A stretch of 7,019 nucleotides of DNA from the NCBI GenBank assembly GCA_947038135.1, contig CAMQVM010000079.1:1-7019 (forward strand), in the 5' to 3' direction. The translations under genes were made by a program, and so were the position numbers. The DNA comes from an uncultured Rikenellaceae bacterium (GTDB lineage: Bacteria; Bacteroidota; Bacteroidia; Bacteroidales; Rikenellaceae). Positions 6,721-7,019 of the stretch are shown here, in pieces. Position 1 is the stretch's first letter. Each line of letters starts with the position of its first letter. A model generated the notes under the pieces. That model saw only the letters and a program-made list of their open reading frames with translations, was not told the DNA's origin and ran no database searches.

Positions 6721-6918
6721 ATGGCAATAGATTTAGACAAGTTAAAGACTGAAGGTATAGTTTTCAAGAAAGGCAAAGACGAGGATGCAGAACCAACGAA
6801 ATATAAGGCTTCTACTCCTCGTAAGCAAAAAGGAAGGACTGCTTCAGGGGCTTCAAAGATGAAAGCTGAGTATAAAGCTCGCAAGAAAGCTAACGGAATT
6901 GCTAGGCAGAAGAAATAG
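6721..6918 (+). CDS. Small, strongly basic hypothetical protein (65 residues)
   Basis: I do not recognise this protein. It has 65 residues with 16 Lys, 4 Arg and 8 acidic residues, a net charge of about +12. The acidic residues are mostly in the first 24 positions (DLD at 4-6, DEDAE at 20-24). The rest is a Lys/Arg, Ala, Ser and Gly-rich tail ending RQKK, with a short helix-prone stretch KMKAEYKARKKA (46-57). There is no signal peptide, membrane segment or cysteine. The composition suggests a flexible nucleic-acid or ribosome-associated protein, which is inference only. The gene is supported by a consensus promoter upstream, a strong terminator 40 nt downstream of its TAG stop, and the lack of a better frame; the minus-strand open frame across it looks like a shadow. 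It stands alone between fhs and the window end. No Shine-Dalgarno is present. Confidence 0.75.
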   Translation: MAIDLDKLKTEGIVFKKGKDEDAEPTKYKASTPRKQKGRTASGASKMKAEYKARKKANGIARQKK

Positions 6919-6958
6919 GGTCTACCTATCAATTTAAATTAAACCCGTTGTTAAGTTG

Positions 6959-7007
6959 CTATAAATAGACAGAACACTCTCTAATTGGGTGTTCTGTCTA
7001 TTTATAG
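6959..7007 (+). terminator. Strong hairpin terminator after the 65-residue gene
   Basis: Bases 6959-6977 pair perfectly with 6989-7007 (19 bp), and two further pairs (one G-T wobble) close a 7-nt loop at 6980-6986. The G/C-containing core AGACAGAACAC / GTGTTCTGTCT is flanked by ATAAAT / ATTTAT, so the plus strand reads TCTATTTATA after the core. It begins about 40 nt after the stop at 6918. Its symmetry would also let it serve a converging gene beyond the window. Confidence 0.75.
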
Positions 7008-7019
7008 GTAACCATCTCA

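Noticed and set aside
6714..6932. A 72-codon minus-strand open frame over the small basic gene
   Set aside because: Promoter, start position and terminator all support the plus-strand frame; the minus frame's hydrophobic composition is what the complement of Lys/Ala-rich codons gives.

Overview
The window looks like ordinary chromosomal DNA from a low-GC member of the Bacteroidota, probably the order Bacteroidales. Three lines of evidence support this. SecA is about 1,100 residues long with family-typical insertions. Three promoters fit the Bacteroidota consensus (TTG, about 20 nt, TAnnTTTG), each with exactly 20 nt between the elements. No start codon is preceded by a clear Shine-Dalgarno sequence, and the leaders are A/T-rich. 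I cannot name a genus.

Layout: (1) On the minus strand, positions 1-360 hold the N-terminal half of a YebC/PmpR/TACO1-family protein that runs off the left edge. (2) A 195-bp divergent intergenic region carries a weak yebC promoter and a strong secA promoter. (3) secA (556-3855) encodes the Sec translocase ATPase and is followed by a 26-bp perfect inverted repeat that acts as its likely terminator. (4) A PP-loop ATPase of the Dph6-related family lies at 3978-4673. (5) fhs, formate-tetrahydrofolate ligase (4817-6484), has its own promoter and a 3' region with two hairpins. (6) A 65-residue, very basic orphan protein (6721-6918) has its own promoter and a strong terminator at the right edge.

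The genes do not form an obvious pathway. Protein export (secA), ribosome or transcription-associated function (yebC), one-carbon metabolism (fhs), an unassigned ATP-dependent ligase or amidase-like enzyme and a small basic protein each appear to be separate transcription units. Terminators or promoters lie in most of the gaps, and there are no overlapping genes. No gap without a gene exceeds about 240 bp. I found no tRNA, rRNA, CRISPR array or intact mobile element.

I did not find an obvious new biological system. The most interesting structure is at 6551-6641. There, a 41-bp imperfect dyad coincides with the promoter elements of the small basic gene and also places near-consensus elements on the opposite strand, facing a hairpin whose T-tract is on that same minus strand. 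This could be an operator or a source of a very short minus-strand RNA, but it is unproven and could be chance in A/T-rich DNA.
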